64,000 bases of DNA, taken from NCBI GenBank assembly GCA_963678675.1, contig OY783192.1:20531174-20595173 (forward strand), written 5' to 3'. This DNA is from Xiphydria camelus (taxonomy: Eukaryota > Arthropoda > Insecta > Hymenoptera > Xiphydriidae). The translations under genes and the position numbers were made by a program. The stretch's first letter is position 1. Each line of letters starts with the position of its first letter. Shown here piece after piece: positions 30,701-40,156 of the stretch. The notes below the pieces were generated by a model. That model saw only the letters and a program-made list of their open reading frames with translations. It did not search any database and was not told the origin of the DNA.

Positions 30701-32212
30701 TCCTTTTCCAGCTAGTACTAAAAATTTTGCCCTAACTTCTTTCTTGCCGATGGTTACTTTACAAGAAAACTCTCCGAGTAATTTTAATTGCTCCTTTTGT
30801 CCGTACGCGAATACTTTTTTCCTAGATCCTTTGGTTGACTCACAGACTATTTTTTTCCCTTTGCACTCTTTCCACGTTTCCTCGTCGACAATGTTGCATG
30901 ACGCGCCTGAATCAACTACAAACCTGACTGGCACTTTACCTACTATTGCTGTTACAAGCCTTTCATCCCTTATTGCATCTACTGATATTCCAAACGCGTA
31001 TTGGTCCTCTTCTTCCGCGTCGTCGACTTCTCTCACCGTGCTGTGTTGTCTCCGCTGCAATCTGCTGGGCTGTCGCTCTGCTTCTCTCTTTGACCCATGA
31101 CCCTCACGACTGCTTCCGGTTTCTTCTGTGTATCTTGTTTTGCACATTTTTGCAAAATGGCCCGTCTTATTGCACTTGTTACAGGTTTTCCCTTTTGCTG
31201 GACACTTTTCATCTGACTGCAAATGCCCCTTGAATCCGCACCGATGGCATTGGATCTCTTCTTTATTTTTATTGTTCTGCAGACCGTTTCTTGTTGAAAT
31301 TTTGGCCTCTGTTTCTCCTTCCATCTGCTTGACTTGCGCAGATGTTGCTTCAATCGCTCTTGCGATTTTCATGATGTCTTCCAACGTTGCTGCTTCTATT
31401 TCGAGGGCACGTTTCCTTATTTTCGATTGATGACACTTCTCGATTATTTGGTCTCTAATTTCTGTGTCGTCTGATGCAAACGAACAATATTTGGCCTGTT
31501 GTCTTAGCCGTGTCACATATTGTCCCATCGATTCCGTCGGTGTTTGAGCCATCGAGCGAAACACGTGTCTCTCGAAGGTTATGTTCAGTCTAGGTTTGAA
31601 ATAATTTGTCAACGCCGTTTTCGTTTTCTCATACGCATCTTCACCCTCCTCGATTGTGTCTGCTCCCGGGATTGAATAAAACACGTCCTGCAGCTCGAAT
31701 CCACCGTAGTGTAGCATCATCGCTTTTGTCTTTTCTTTGTCTGTGATGCCTTTACTGGTCACCAGCAATTCGAAACCACGCACCCATCTTTCCCATCTTT
31801 GAGAAACTCCTGACTGATCTTCGTTCGGGTTAAAATTTGGAATTCTCTTGGAGTCCCCGTCCCCCATTTCGTCGTCTGTCTTTTCTAATTCCCTGGAATC
31901 CACGGTTAGCGTCAACGGCTCTACTGATCCGCTCTAATTTCCCACGTGGCACAACGGCTCTCGTGTCGCAACGGTCGTTTCAGCTTCTTTTCTCTCCTCT
32001 TTCCCTTGCTCAGATTCACTTTTCGCTCACTGGCTATAATCACGATTTTTTTTTTCACCTCGTCGCCAATGTAAAATGCACGCTCGGCTACTGTCGTGAG
32101 CTAGCAATCTTTATTCTCTTCCTCTGTACAATCGTCCTACTCTACCCGCTCCGCCATCTTAGCTCTTTCTCCCCAGTGCTGCCCCGCTCGGCCACTCATA
32201 CACTACAATTGC
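27701..32212 (-). mobile_element. Intact gypsy-type LTR retrotransposon (4.5 kb)
   Basis: The element occupies 27706-32207 and is flanked by ATTGC on both sides (27701-27705 and 32208-32212), a 5-bp target duplication. The LTRs are 138 bp (27706-27843 and 32070-32207), begin TGTAAAATGC, end ACACTACA, and appear identical. On the minus strand the sequence after the 5' LTR is TTGGCGACGAGGTGAAA (primer-binding site) and a purine-rich AAGAGAAGACGGA precedes the 3' LTR. One long ORF fills the interior. Identical LTRs, the duplication and the open frame point to a very recent insertion, inside the copia gag. Confidence 0.92.
27872..31867 (-). CDS. Gypsy Gag-Pol polyprotein, single ORF
   Basis: Encodes 1331 residues from the ATG at 31867. 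Gag comes first (about 1-200), then two zinc knuckles (207-242, CHRCGFKGHLQSDEKC and CNKCNKTGHFAKMC). The protease has VDSGASCNIVD near 320. Reverse transcriptase has FSTLDANNAYYQIEL and INFFDDFLVFG, where Phe-Asp-Asp replaces the commoner Tyr/Ile-Asp-Asp. RNase H has VIADASPVGLGAVL. The integrase has a zinc-binding HX4H..CX2C (HEGHPG..CKGCQ) and the D-D-E core (MDLLGP, VCDNGPPF, NGEVERQN). The C-terminal part has GDAVLVRQTRQ. No env follows. It carries out reverse transcription and integration. The frame is uninterrupted and gag and pol share one frame, as in many insect Ty3/gypsy elements. Confidence 0.92.
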   Translation of the reverse strand: MGDGDSKRIPNFNPNEDQSGVSQRWERWVRGFELLVTSKGITDKEKTKAMMLHYGGFELQDVFYSIPGADTIEEGEDAYEKTKTALTNYFKPRLNITFERHVFRSMAQTPTESMGQYVTRLRQQAKYCSFASDDTEIRDQIIEKCHQSKIRKRALEIEAATLEDIMKIARAIEATSAQVKQMEGETEAKISTRNGLQNNKNKEEIQCHRCGFKGHLQSDEKCPAKGKTCNKCNKTGHFAKMCKTRYTEETGSSREGHGSKREAERQPSRLQRRQHSTVREVDDAEEEDQYAFGISVDAIRDERLVTAIVGKVPVRFVVDSGASCNIVDEETWKECKGKKIVCESTKGSRKKVFAYGQKEQLKLLGEFSCKVTIGKKEVRAKFLVLAGKGKPLLGYETAFDLGVLKIGRDLQINNLKSVESRKELFSGIGKLKNVKLKLNIDPNHPPVAQPLRRTPLSLQEKLKKAVKDLIQLDIVEEVEGPTPWVSPVVPIEKKNGSLRVCVDMRVANKAIIRERYPLPVWEELIIKVRGATLFSTLDANNAYYQIELEEPSRSITTFGTCFGTFRFKRLFFGVNSAPEKFQQLMVELLKGLKGVINFFDDFLVFGETEAQHAERLEAVLQRLEENGMTLNKEKCRFQQKEVTFLGFKLSGEGVRPTESKVEAVKNFRLPNSAEEVRSFLGLVNFNGHFIPELATISEPLRRLTRKSTKFMWGEEQELAFKELKKRLASAEILGIFNKDAKTRVIADASPVGLGAVLTQLGPTGWRIICYGNHGLSDCERRYSQTEKEALALVWACERFHYWIYGREFELVTDHKALECIFGTRSKPCARIERWVLRLQDYNYKVKYEKGTSNIADPLSRLLEKEGKSANDSVMVEHHINAVITEGIPRALSREIIEGESSKDPVLIGVRRALKSDNWSTLTSSKFRILKDELCIYGDIVLRGTRIVIPKSLQSRVLSLAHEGHPGIVAMKARLRSKVWWDVIDKDAENYVKTCKGCQLVQKSVLVNPISRNCLPQGRWESLAMDLLGPMPSGDEILVLVDYYSRFYEVEIMRTTTASQVIARLDVIFARFGYPNIIVCDNGPPFNSKELANYAEIKGFKIAHSTPFWPQGNGEVERQNRSILKRLKIAHSEKKDWKVELYDYLLMYRSTPHSVTGKTPSELLFNRNIKCKLPVISTQFELDEEVRERDAWHKLKGKDYFDSKNKAKESDVSPGDAVLVRQTRQDKLSTEYNPTTFNVTDRHNNTVTITSPQGASYKRNVSQVKKFVDDQTDQDRSLNTTEKTAGEESPNQPISINSPLRPSVNAEPRRSNRERRVPERFKDFIMPKENSK

Positions 32213-32470
32213 TTTCGCGGTTTCACAGGTGATCAAGGATATTAATTGCGATCTCTCAAGAGTTATCGAAATCAACACTCTCGCTTTCGCATCTTTTTCC
32301 TCCCACGTGTTCTTTGCCGCTTCCGTAGCATTAGTTAACAACGCGTCCGTACCGTTCACGATTTTGTGCACACCCGCTGCTCTGAACAAAGCCACCATCT
32401 CGAATTTCCACGTCAGGAAATTTGTTCCGTCTAATTTTTCGATATGTCTCACCGATATATGTTCCGACAT
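32208..32470 (-). pseudogene. Copia gag, N-terminal part
   Basis: Starts at the ATG at 32470 with MSEHISVRHIEKLDGTNFLTW, then WKFEMVALFRAAG and KNTWEEKDAKARVLISITL, the standard opening of Ty1/copia Gag. It is cut by the gypsy insertion after ETAKA, within the codon that continues at 27705. The frame on both sides is consistent once the insertion and one ATTGC copy are removed. Confidence 0.85.
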
Positions 32471-32638
32471 TTTTACTGTCCCGACCGCGCACGCTATTTC
32501 CGATTAACTTCACGACCCGGTTTTTCACGCTCGAGAAAGAACACACGGAACCTGCCACGTGCCACGCGGTACGATTAACCTAATGCCGAAAACTTTCAAC
32601 GAATTTGCCGCTTGGATTTCTCTACACTTCTCCGAAAT

Positions 32639-32653
32639 ACTGGGCCCATAACC
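32639..32653 (-). other. Copia primer-binding site
   Basis: On the minus strand GGTTATGGGCCCAGT follows directly after the LTR end CCCAACA. It matches the half-tRNA primer site of Drosophila copia, complementary to an internal part of initiator tRNA-Met. Confidence 0.7.
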
Positions 32654-32665
32654 TGTTGGGATTAT

Positions 32666-34333
32666 TTAAGGTATTCCTAGCGCGAGATGAAATATTACAG
32701 AGAATGCTAATTTTTTTGTAGAATGGAAATGAATATCGTAAGATTATTTTTGAAAAGCTGCAGGTCCGGTTACCGGGCATTTAAGAAAGAATTTTGATTT
32801 TGAAATTAGAAAATTTAACATGTAGCCTTATGGAAGACTCCACTTTTCTACATTTTAATGCCGAAATCCTCATGTTTAAAATTTATACACATTAAATAAA
32901 ACCATTTCCATATCTTCAAAAAATTGCATAGAATCTTTTTAGTTCATAAAAATATAAGGTCACCGAATGTTTGACAAAGATATTGATGTTCGTAAACAGC
33001 AAAACGTAGAGTTTTGACGATAGAATATAACCTGAAATAGAATTGGCAGCGTTGCATCGATTGCATCAGGGTTCGTGCATGGCCGAGTGATGGCGCGACA
33101 GTAAGCAACGTTGAACGCCACCGGTGGCCATCTGAGAAGTATTGTCGTTATGAATTGTAGGTACTAGCTCTAATGGTACAGAAGTGAATTTTATTATATT
33201 TTTAAAAAATGGGAGAAATTTCGATATTCAAATTCTTTTCGATGAGTAAAGATTTCAATGACTATGAGTTGGCGGCAATATTTGACCGCAGTACATTGAA
33301 TTCGGTGATTTATAGAGGTTATGTTTCAGAGCTGCACGGATATACGATTATTCTACTCAGGGACGTACTCCTGTCATTCCATAAACCATGTGATGCGATG
33401 TTGCCAGATTTCAAATTTGAATATTTTTCCAAAATTTGAAAATGTAAATAATAAACTTGAATACTTATTGGCCTTATCTTATTTATTCATTATCAGTATT
33501 ATAGGGAATATGAGTATATTATATGACGTAGAATTACTGATTTATGAGGGGCCCGCCTGTGGCACTCTTAACCCTTTGCGGCATGGTGGCACTCTGAGAG
33601 TGCCACCTTCTTTATAACCATTTTCTGAGTAATTTTCACCGCATTTTCAAATTTTTTTTGGTGTTTTGGCATTAGTTATAGTCCGAATATATTCAAGAAT
33701 AAGAATTGATGTGCAATAATTTGAAATCATGCATGATTTTGTTAATGCGGATAAACAAACCTTGCCAAATCGCAATTTTTCTAGATAAAATTCATTATCT
33801 TCGAAAGTTTTCGAAGTTTTGGCGCCAAAGTCGCCACCGTAAAGTTTTTGGGGTCGCTGATTACGAATCCATGGTCAGATTTTCAAAATTCAAAATGGCG
33901 GATCCAATATGGCGGATCAAAATTCGGAAAACGGTGCAAATATCATGAAAATGTATATCTGGCAGTTTTTGGGATCGCTGATTACGAATACATGGTCAGA
34001 TTTTCAAAATTCAAAATGGCGGATATTGGATCTGCCATATTGGATCCGCCATTATTAATTTTGAAAATCTGATAGCAAATTTGAAATCAGCGACCCCAAA
34101 AACCCATGTATACCAATTTTCACCATGATCGAAGTCAGTTTTACAAATTTGGTCCGCTATATTGGATCCGCTATATTGGATCCGCCATTTTGAATTTTGA
34201 AAATCTGATAGCAAATTTGAAATCAGCGACCCCAAAAACTTGAGGAGCAACTATGTTTATGAAAATAAGGATATCAGGAAAATGTGTGCTTCAAAGGGTT
34301 AAATATCGCTCCTACGCGCTAGGAATACCTTAA
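32666..34333. mobile_element. TTAA-flanked non-autonomous element (1.66 kb)
   Basis: The element occupies 32670-34329 between TTAA at 32666-32669 and 34330-34333. The ends are GGTATTCCTAGCGCG and its inverse CGCGCTAGGAATACC. TTAA targets indicate the piggyBac or Kolobok type. No transposase is present; the ORF at 33209 is not recognisable. The right half contains a repeat with imperfect inverted blocks (33835-34250) of ATTTTCAAAATTCAAAATGG, enclosed by AACCCTTTG (33571) and CAAAGGGTT (34295). It is inserted in the copia 5' LTR. Confidence 0.75.
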
Positions 34334-34549
34334 CAGTGGAAGTGCGGGGTGTAGGAAATCCGACAGGCAATTAATTCACGGATTTCTATCGATTAAATGT
34401 AGGACTTTATTGAACACACGAGAATTGACTTACTGTTACGATGCGGGAAGAATTGACTTACTGCTATAGACGGGAAGCGAGTGAGATCGAGTCCTCGTCG
34501 CTTCCGCTTACGAGTCGAGCGCTCTTATCAATATTGAATCGTACTAACG

Positions 34550-34567
34550 CCCCCCCCCCCCCCCCCC
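34550..34567. repeat. C18 homopolymer in the copia LTR
   Basis: Eighteen consecutive C within the LTR. Length may be affected by sequencing error. Confidence 0.8.
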
Positions 34568-34603
34568 TCTAGAGACACGAGTGCGCCAAACATACATTCA
34601 ACA

Positions 34604-34723
34604 GAAATAATAATAAATAAATAAATAATATGATTGAAAGATTGTTCCAAAAAATTAACAATTATCATATGGAAAAATTCCTTTGTAGCGAATGTACAGT
34701 GTATATCATATATATATATATAT

Positions 34724-34796
<73 letters not shown>

Positions 34797-35249
34797 GGTA
34801 GGTGATGAGCCGTGTACATTTGTTAATATTTTTCAGTGGGGTACACTTCCGATGTAATTGGAAATATTATGTTATTAAGGACATTCCAATGAAAAAATGA
34901 GCAAAAAATTGGAGGTTCTAGTTAATTACAACCTACAAAAAATTGTTTAAAAGCTTCATCAGTTTTTTTTTTGAGAATTTTCAAAAAAAAATTCAACATC
35001 TTTTTTTTGGAATTGGCTCTTCAGAAAGAGTAACATATTATATTTTTCATGAAAATCGGTCGAGCCGTTCCGGAGAAAAAGCTGTTTTTCGATTTTACTC
35101 CCCCCCCCCCCATATCTCCCCTGCTATAGCGATTAGGGGTCTAAAAATTTAGGAGATTTAGTTTCTCATACCTAGATGCCTATCGATCATATAAATTTGG
35201 TGCTGATACACGTGGGGGCAGATTTCATATGCTTATTCCGCTAGGCCAT
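34604..35249. mobile_element. End fragment of the SWIM-type transposon
   Basis: From GAAATAATAATAAATAAATA onward this matches the right end of the element at 53525-57183 (AGGTGATGAGCCGTGTACAT, CGGAGAAAAAGCTGTTTTTC, GGTCTAAAAATTTAGGAGAT, ACACGTGGGGGCAGATTTCA). It ends at CCGCTAGGCC instead of CGCTAGGCCC. A long (TA)n microsatellite fills 34711-34793, and a short C run is at 35100. Confidence 0.7.
34711..34793. repeat. (TA)n microsatellite
   Basis: About 80 bp of alternating TA with one TATCATA interruption near 34734. At the corresponding position in the 53525-57183 element a mariner-like element has inserted, consistent with a TA-rich target. Confidence 0.9.
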
Positions 35250-35251
35250 TT

Positions 35252-36394
35252 GTATAGACTACATTCAGTATGTCCAAAGGCACTATGGTCATAACCCAGT
35301 TGTAGTTTTTGAAGTTTATCCACCGGATGCAGATAGCCACAATATACGAAAAGTGCAGAAAGATATCGACGCTTTAGAGCATTTGTATCCACCGATATAA
35401 TTTTCGATGACGCAATGATTCCACCTGTTTCGCAAGAAAAATTCTTATTGAGCGATAATAACAAAAGAAATTTAATTTCCATGTTAATTTCAAAGTTTAA
35501 AAAACATAATTACACAGCAAAGCAGGCAGTGGAAGACGCGGATGTGCTCATTATTCAGACCGCCATCGATATGTCATTATCTTTTGCGCGTGTTTTTGTT
35601 GTCGGAGATGATATCGATTTATTAGTTCTATTAACTGTAAAGCCAAGAGACCAGGAAAACATTTTTTGCTAAAACCAGTGATAGAGAAAGTTGCAGAAGC
35701 GCCTTATTCGACGCGGAGCTTAAATTATAAGGAAGCTGTTGCAAAGAATATTTTATTTTTACATGCCATTAGTGGTTGTGATACCACATCTGCCCTTTTT
35801 AACCAAGGAGAATGAAAGTTCTTCAATCTCCTGGATAGAAACGACTCATTGCTTGAGACTATAGCAATTTTCCAAGAACTCGAAACCGATGTGAATGCTC
35901 TCGCTGCAGCCGGAGAAGCGTTTTTATTGGTACTATATGGCGGATCGTTTGAAAAGGACACATTGGATTCGCTCCGATAACAGCATTTTACGAAGTCTGT
36001 GTCGAAGAACAAATTTAATCTTGCGTCCCTACCACCCACAAGAGATGCTGCAAGACAGCATTGTCTGCGAGTTTATCACCAAGTTGCTATGTGGTGTGGC
36101 AGAGAAAAAGATCCTGAGCAATATTGGCCATATTGGCTGGCAGAAAACTGAGAACGGGCTCGATGCTGTTCAGGCTACGTCAGAAGCAGCCCCAGACGCC
36201 ATTTTAAAATCAATATCCTGCAAATGTAAAAAAGATTGTGGAGGAGCGTGCGGATGTCGGAAAACAGGTTTAAAATGCTCAGTGCTGTGTTTAAATTGTA
36301 ACGGCACAACATGTGAAAACACTCCTAATTTGGTAGTTGATTCCGATCCTGAAGACCCAAATGAGGATGATGATGACTTTAATTCGTTGGAGTA
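35252..36394 (+). pseudogene. PIN-like/CXC-domain ORF of a repeat element, broken
   Basis: Two open pieces (35415-35672 and 35895-36394) and intervening codons in other frames form one decayed protein. The first has FVVGDDIDLLVLLTVKPRD and then, after a frame change, LHAISGCDTTSALFNQG; the acidic clusters and GCDTTSA are typical of a PIN/XPG-like nuclease-related protein that is multicopy in many animal genomes. The last part has ILKSISCKCKKDCGGACGCR and KTGLKCSVLCLNCNGTTCEN, a tesmin/TSO1-like cysteine-rich domain, followed by an acidic tail. There are at least three frame changes and a stop at 35814. I infer mobile-element origin from the family's copy number elsewhere; no ends were found here. 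Confidence 0.55.
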
Positions 36395-37008
36395 GATATT
36401 GGAGGAGACAGAAGATATACAAGATTTGACAGATAGTGAACAAAATGAGTCAGGAACATCCCACGGTAGAAAGCGATAAAAAATATGCATGTAAGGTTGA
36501 AGTGAGGAATAGGCCTTTTGAGGACACCACGTTAAAAAAAACGCGCCGCTCAACTCTACCTCCTGGGTGGTTTGGAAATGAGTTGATAACTTAGGTTATT
36601 ATTATTTTATTGCACTAAACAACTTTAGGTAGGTTAATTTATACATATTGTGTAAAAAATAACATGTAAATGCAGCTTATACGGGATTTTTAAACATTCA
36701 CCCCACTCTTCGGTCCTGTAACTCGGAAACTATTAGCCTAACAAAAAAAACTCAAGATGGCGATTTTATAGCAAAATTTATTCTCTTTAATTTGTTTTGT
36801 GAAACATATTTTTTCTAAAACCCACAGGAACCGAGATATAAACCAAAAACGGATTTTAGCCGCTATTTTTTCAAGATGGCGGCTCGAGCGGCGGTCGCAC
36901 GAGATCGCAAACTTAAGTGCATGTTAAGGACCTCCAAGTTTACATTCCAACCAAGTTTCAAAACTCCACGATCTTTTGCAAGCAAAAATGTATCTAATGA
37001 TTGGCCTA
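36395..37008. other. No gene recognised
   Basis: Noncoding, with a repeat-like GAACCGAGATATAAACCAAA phrase near 36830. It may be the 3' part of the preceding element. Confidence 0.35.
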
Positions 37009-37079
37009 CCAGTGCATGCACTCGAATGCACCGCGTGAAAGTAGTGTGCAGTCACCGTGGCGCCACTTTGCTATCGGGG
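37009..37079. mobile_element. CCCCGATAGC-family fragment, copy E
   Basis: Matches 27047-27116 almost exactly (CCAGTGCATGCACTCGAATG through GCGCCACTTTGCTATCGGGG). Only the right end is present. Confidence 0.7.
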
Positions 37080-37089
37080 AACTGGCCAA

Positions 37090-37442
37090 TACCGTATGTC
37101 CCGGGCAGAACCGCACAGTTCAGGGACCTCTTCGGCCGGGCTTGGTCGGTATTCGAGCCACTTTTACCGGTAGAAGTCGAGTCGGTAATTAGAGTTGGTG
37201 TCAATTCGGGAGATCGAAGCGTCTAATCTCGAAATCGTAAATTTGTGAATAATGGTAATTACTCACCATAATTCACAAATCCACGATTTCGAGGTTAGAC
37301 GCTTTGATCTCCCGAATTGAAACCAACTCTAACTACCGACTCGACTTCTACCGGTAAAAGTTGCTCGAATACCGACCAAGCCCGGCCGAAAGTAAATTTC
37401 AAGGTCCCTGTAACTGTGCGGTTCTGTGCGGGACATATGGTA
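37090..37442. mobile_element. CCGTATGTCC-family palindrome, copy 1
   Basis: The element occupies 37092-37440 between TA dinucleotides. Ends are CCGTATGTCCCGG and its near inverse CGGGACATATGG. It folds over its whole length; the core has GAGTCGGTAATTAGAGTTGG and CAATTCGGGAGATCGAAGCG with their inverses. No ORF of its own. Confidence 0.75.
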
Positions 37443-39650
37443 CAGAGTGGGACATAAGGTATCCGGCGTTTGTCTCCAGAGGGCGATCATATGAATGTCG
37501 GAAATATCCGGCATTCGGCTCCGCGAGTTTTCATGTGGATGACGGATATATCCGTCGTTCGGAGCGAAAGGGTTAAAGATACATCCGATTTCAGCGGCAG
37601 TCCTCCACGGGTGCCGCTAAAATCGGAAGTGCGGTGTACCTAGTTATAATTTCCATCTTATATCGCAATGTAAAACCGAATTGTATTTAACTAAAAAATT
37701 AGTATTATATTGTAACGTGATATTATGATTAATATGAAAGTTATACTTATAAATGGGTAGTAATTATAACAACAATATGTTACACTTTAAATGTTTTGGA
37801 AAGAACGTGATTAATTAGCAAATTCAAAGTAACATTTACACAAGAGGTACATTAAAATGGTATTTGACATTTTTATTGAGTAGCTTCTCCAACTTAACCT
37901 TTAGAGTCCGGGAGTGGTCGATAAATCGACCAGCAGTCAGGTCGAGCCTCCAAATAGGAAATTTATTGATTTTTATTCCGTCGCATGACGAACTGAACTC
38001 AATAGCATCGATCATAAAATATTTCGCGAAAAATATGCGGTTAACAATGACAAGGTAAGCTGTCTGTTTCGGCGAATCCAGGCTGCTAATGGTTCACAGC
38101 CCGCACCTTTCCGGAAAGGGCTAATGGCTGAACGAGTCGGAATAGATCGTTTCCCACATACTTATCTGACACTTACCACTTACTTAGAACATCAAATAAG
38201 CCGTCTTAAGAGAAGGAATGATGAATGCAGTCAGTGGCTTATTAGGGAAAACTTAATGGCAGGCTTATCCAGGAATTCAATTCACTATTGATTCCCACGG
38301 TCGAGAACGAGCATTCGGCTTTCTCGATCGTGAAGTACGAAACTCAGGAAACCGTAATTAACGGTACCCTTTCACTTTGGACTCGGACCTCAGAAGTTCC
38401 CAAGCGTCATTGACATTCCTCCTCTAGCCAAACAGAGGGCATCGCGTCAGCCCACGCTATCCCCTCCGTTGGTCTATGTTGCGCATATGTAAACCGGGAC
38501 TAAAAGCGTGTCCTCTAATGTACTACAAATCATCAAACGTGTCGTACGTGTCGTAATCCACCGATCAACCTCACTCGGAATCAGTAAGATAATCAAGATT
38601 CTACGTCCTATTTGGTATCGCGGAACGTGGATAATACATTCAGGTGTCAGTCCTTTATCTGAACACGACTCACAATCAGTTACTTTCGCTCCCATTGTCA
38701 ATAGGCCATTGCGTGCCAGCCGACGGATTGAAGTTCTGAGTTCGTACCGCGTCAATTCAGCGCTTTCAATTATAAATCATTATAAACCATCACTCCACAC
38801 TGTATCTTGTTAATATAATATACGATCATTATAATTAGTGACTGCAGTGTATAGTTATTTGAACTAGCCTATCGGTTTGAATCTCTACCTTTTGGTCGTT
38901 CGGTTAACATTCTAATAGTCGCGTCACGCATAGTGTCTTCGAGATTTACGACCCTGAGGAGATCCGATTAAATCATCGCGCGGCGACCGAACAATTTTAT
39001 TTATAAATTTTACGTCTAAAAAAAGTCGATTTTAACTGAAATTTCCCCAGACTTAAAAGGTTAATATTTCATTTGGGACGAATCCCGTCGACTACCCATA
39101 CTCACATTTCTTACCGTCTCCATATTTATTCGTTGCTGGAAGGCCCCTGCATCGATTTCACCCAAGGAAATAAATAATAGGTGCAAAACTGGCAAGTTAC
39201 CGCATCGCACTTGAAAATACATAACGCCCATTTCTGTTTATTTATCTTATCTATCGTACAACTCCTCCCGGTTCGCTTCTCCCATTCGACTAGTAGGTAT
39301 AACCCAACCCCCCCGTCACGTCATGCACGTTCGGCTAGAAAGTAAATCGCAGAGGGAGAGAGAGAGAAAGAGCCTGTCTCCTACGTGTCGGGTGAATTTG
39401 TACGCTTCCTGCCTATCTCTCTTGTTACGCGTCAGCGAAGCTACAGAGGGCGTAAGTATCTATGCACGTTCATGTTATACGTTATTTATATGTGCGCGCT
39501 CGACTGCAAAAAAAGCCACGTAAGCGTCGGACGATAAGCGGCGCTGCCGACGAAAAATGAGTAGAGGAAGAGAGAATAAGGTAATCCGATAATGCAGGCT
39601 GCAAAACCTCTTCCTCCGGCTCTCTTTTCGAACTATTCCACTCTATATTC
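37443..39650. other. Intronic stretch without recognised gene
   Basis: No supported element or coding sequence. 39350-39540 is GC-richer and contains short AG- and TC-rich tracts leading towards ELMO exon 2. Confidence 0.35.
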
Positions 39651-39653
39651 CCT

Positions 39654-39750
39654 CTTCTTTTCTCCCCTCCCCCTTTCTCTCTCTCCCTCCCTCTCCTCTC
39701 TCTCTTTCTCTCTTTCTTTCTGCAAACGCGTGACTTCTTCTCTCCACCAG
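39654..39750 (+). promoter_or_regulatory. Polypyrimidine tract and 3' splice site of ELMO intron 1
   Basis: A TC-rich run of about 65 bases (39654-39720) is followed by TGACTTCTTCTCTCCACCAG, ending in the acceptor AG at 39750. TGCAAAC and CGTGAC are branch-point candidates. The length of this tract is unusual and may help define an exon behind a 33.8-kb intron. Confidence 0.7.
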
Positions 39751-40036
39751 AAAGCGAAGAACTGGTGGTTCGCCCATGTTTCCGAAGACGAGCGAGTCAT
39801 CATTTACGGCGAGTGGAATCCGGAAGTGCGGATTTACGCGAACCTCCAGAAGAGAATCAACATAGCCACCGCCACGGGTCTGGTTACGGGGAAGCGTTGT
39901 CCGCACGCGAAGGGCCGCAAATTTATGGACAACGGTTTGTTCTTTTCGCTTCTGCACGAGAGCGGCTCCCTCGACTTCATCGCTCCCAACAAGGAAGTCT
40001 ACAATCTATGGACGGACGGCTTGAATCACCTTTTGG
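39751..40036 (+). CDS. ELMO: ELMO/CED-12, coding exon 2 (PH domain)
   Basis: Codes for residues 583-677 plus the first base of codon 678. It starts KAKNWWFAHVSEDERVIIYG and contains TGKRCPHAKGRK and SLDFIAPNKEVYNLWTDGLN, matching the ELMO PH domain (the family has TGKDCPH and [21 protein letters not shown]). The PH domain contacts DOCK's SH3 and Rac-activating region. Upstream junction is phase 0 after CTCCACCAG; the donor is CTTTTGG|GTAGGC at 40037, phase 1. The apparent ORF beyond 40036 runs through intron sequence into a mariner remnant and is not coding. Confidence 0.88.
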
Positions 40037-40156
40037 GTAGGCAGCATCGATTGTTTCTTTTTTCTTCTGCCAGAGTATGTATAGCGGAAAGTACGGGGGG
40101 ACGTCAAATGTGTTCGTCGAATTTTGGTAAGACGACTATACCCGTACTGATAGTAA

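Larger units (their letters stand above)
27131..34603 (-). mobile_element. Truncated copia retrotransposon with two nested insertions
   Basis: Reading on the minus strand: the 5' LTR starts at 34603 (TGTTGAATG) and ends at 32654 (CCCAACA), interrupted by a TTAA element at 32670-34329; without it the LTR is about 286 bp. An AATAAA lies in the LTR (34411-34406). The primer-binding site GGTTATGGGCCCAGT follows directly (32653-32639), then the gag start at 32470, a gypsy element inserted in gag (27706-32207), and gag to about 27131. The element has lost its 3' half. At 34604 it abuts an end of the SWIM-type transposon into which it appears inserted. Confidence 0.75.
5993..39750 (+). other. ELMO intron 1 (33.8 kb)
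   Basis: Bounded by GT at 5993 and by a long pyrimidine tract ending CTCTCCACCAG at 39750. Both junctions are phase 0. Every mobile element listed between these coordinates is therefore intronic. The segment 5993-7400 shows no gene or recognisable repeat. Confidence 0.8.

Noticed and set aside
28000..31430. Several plus-strand ORFs of 60-130 residues
   Set aside because: Antisense to the continuous gypsy Gag-Pol ORF.
33209..33617. Two overlapping ORFs in the TTAA element
   Set aside because: No similarity to any transposase or known domain; low complexity AT-rich codons.
38474..38813. Overlapping ORFs on both strands
   Set aside because: No domain; both strands open by chance in GC-balanced intron DNA.
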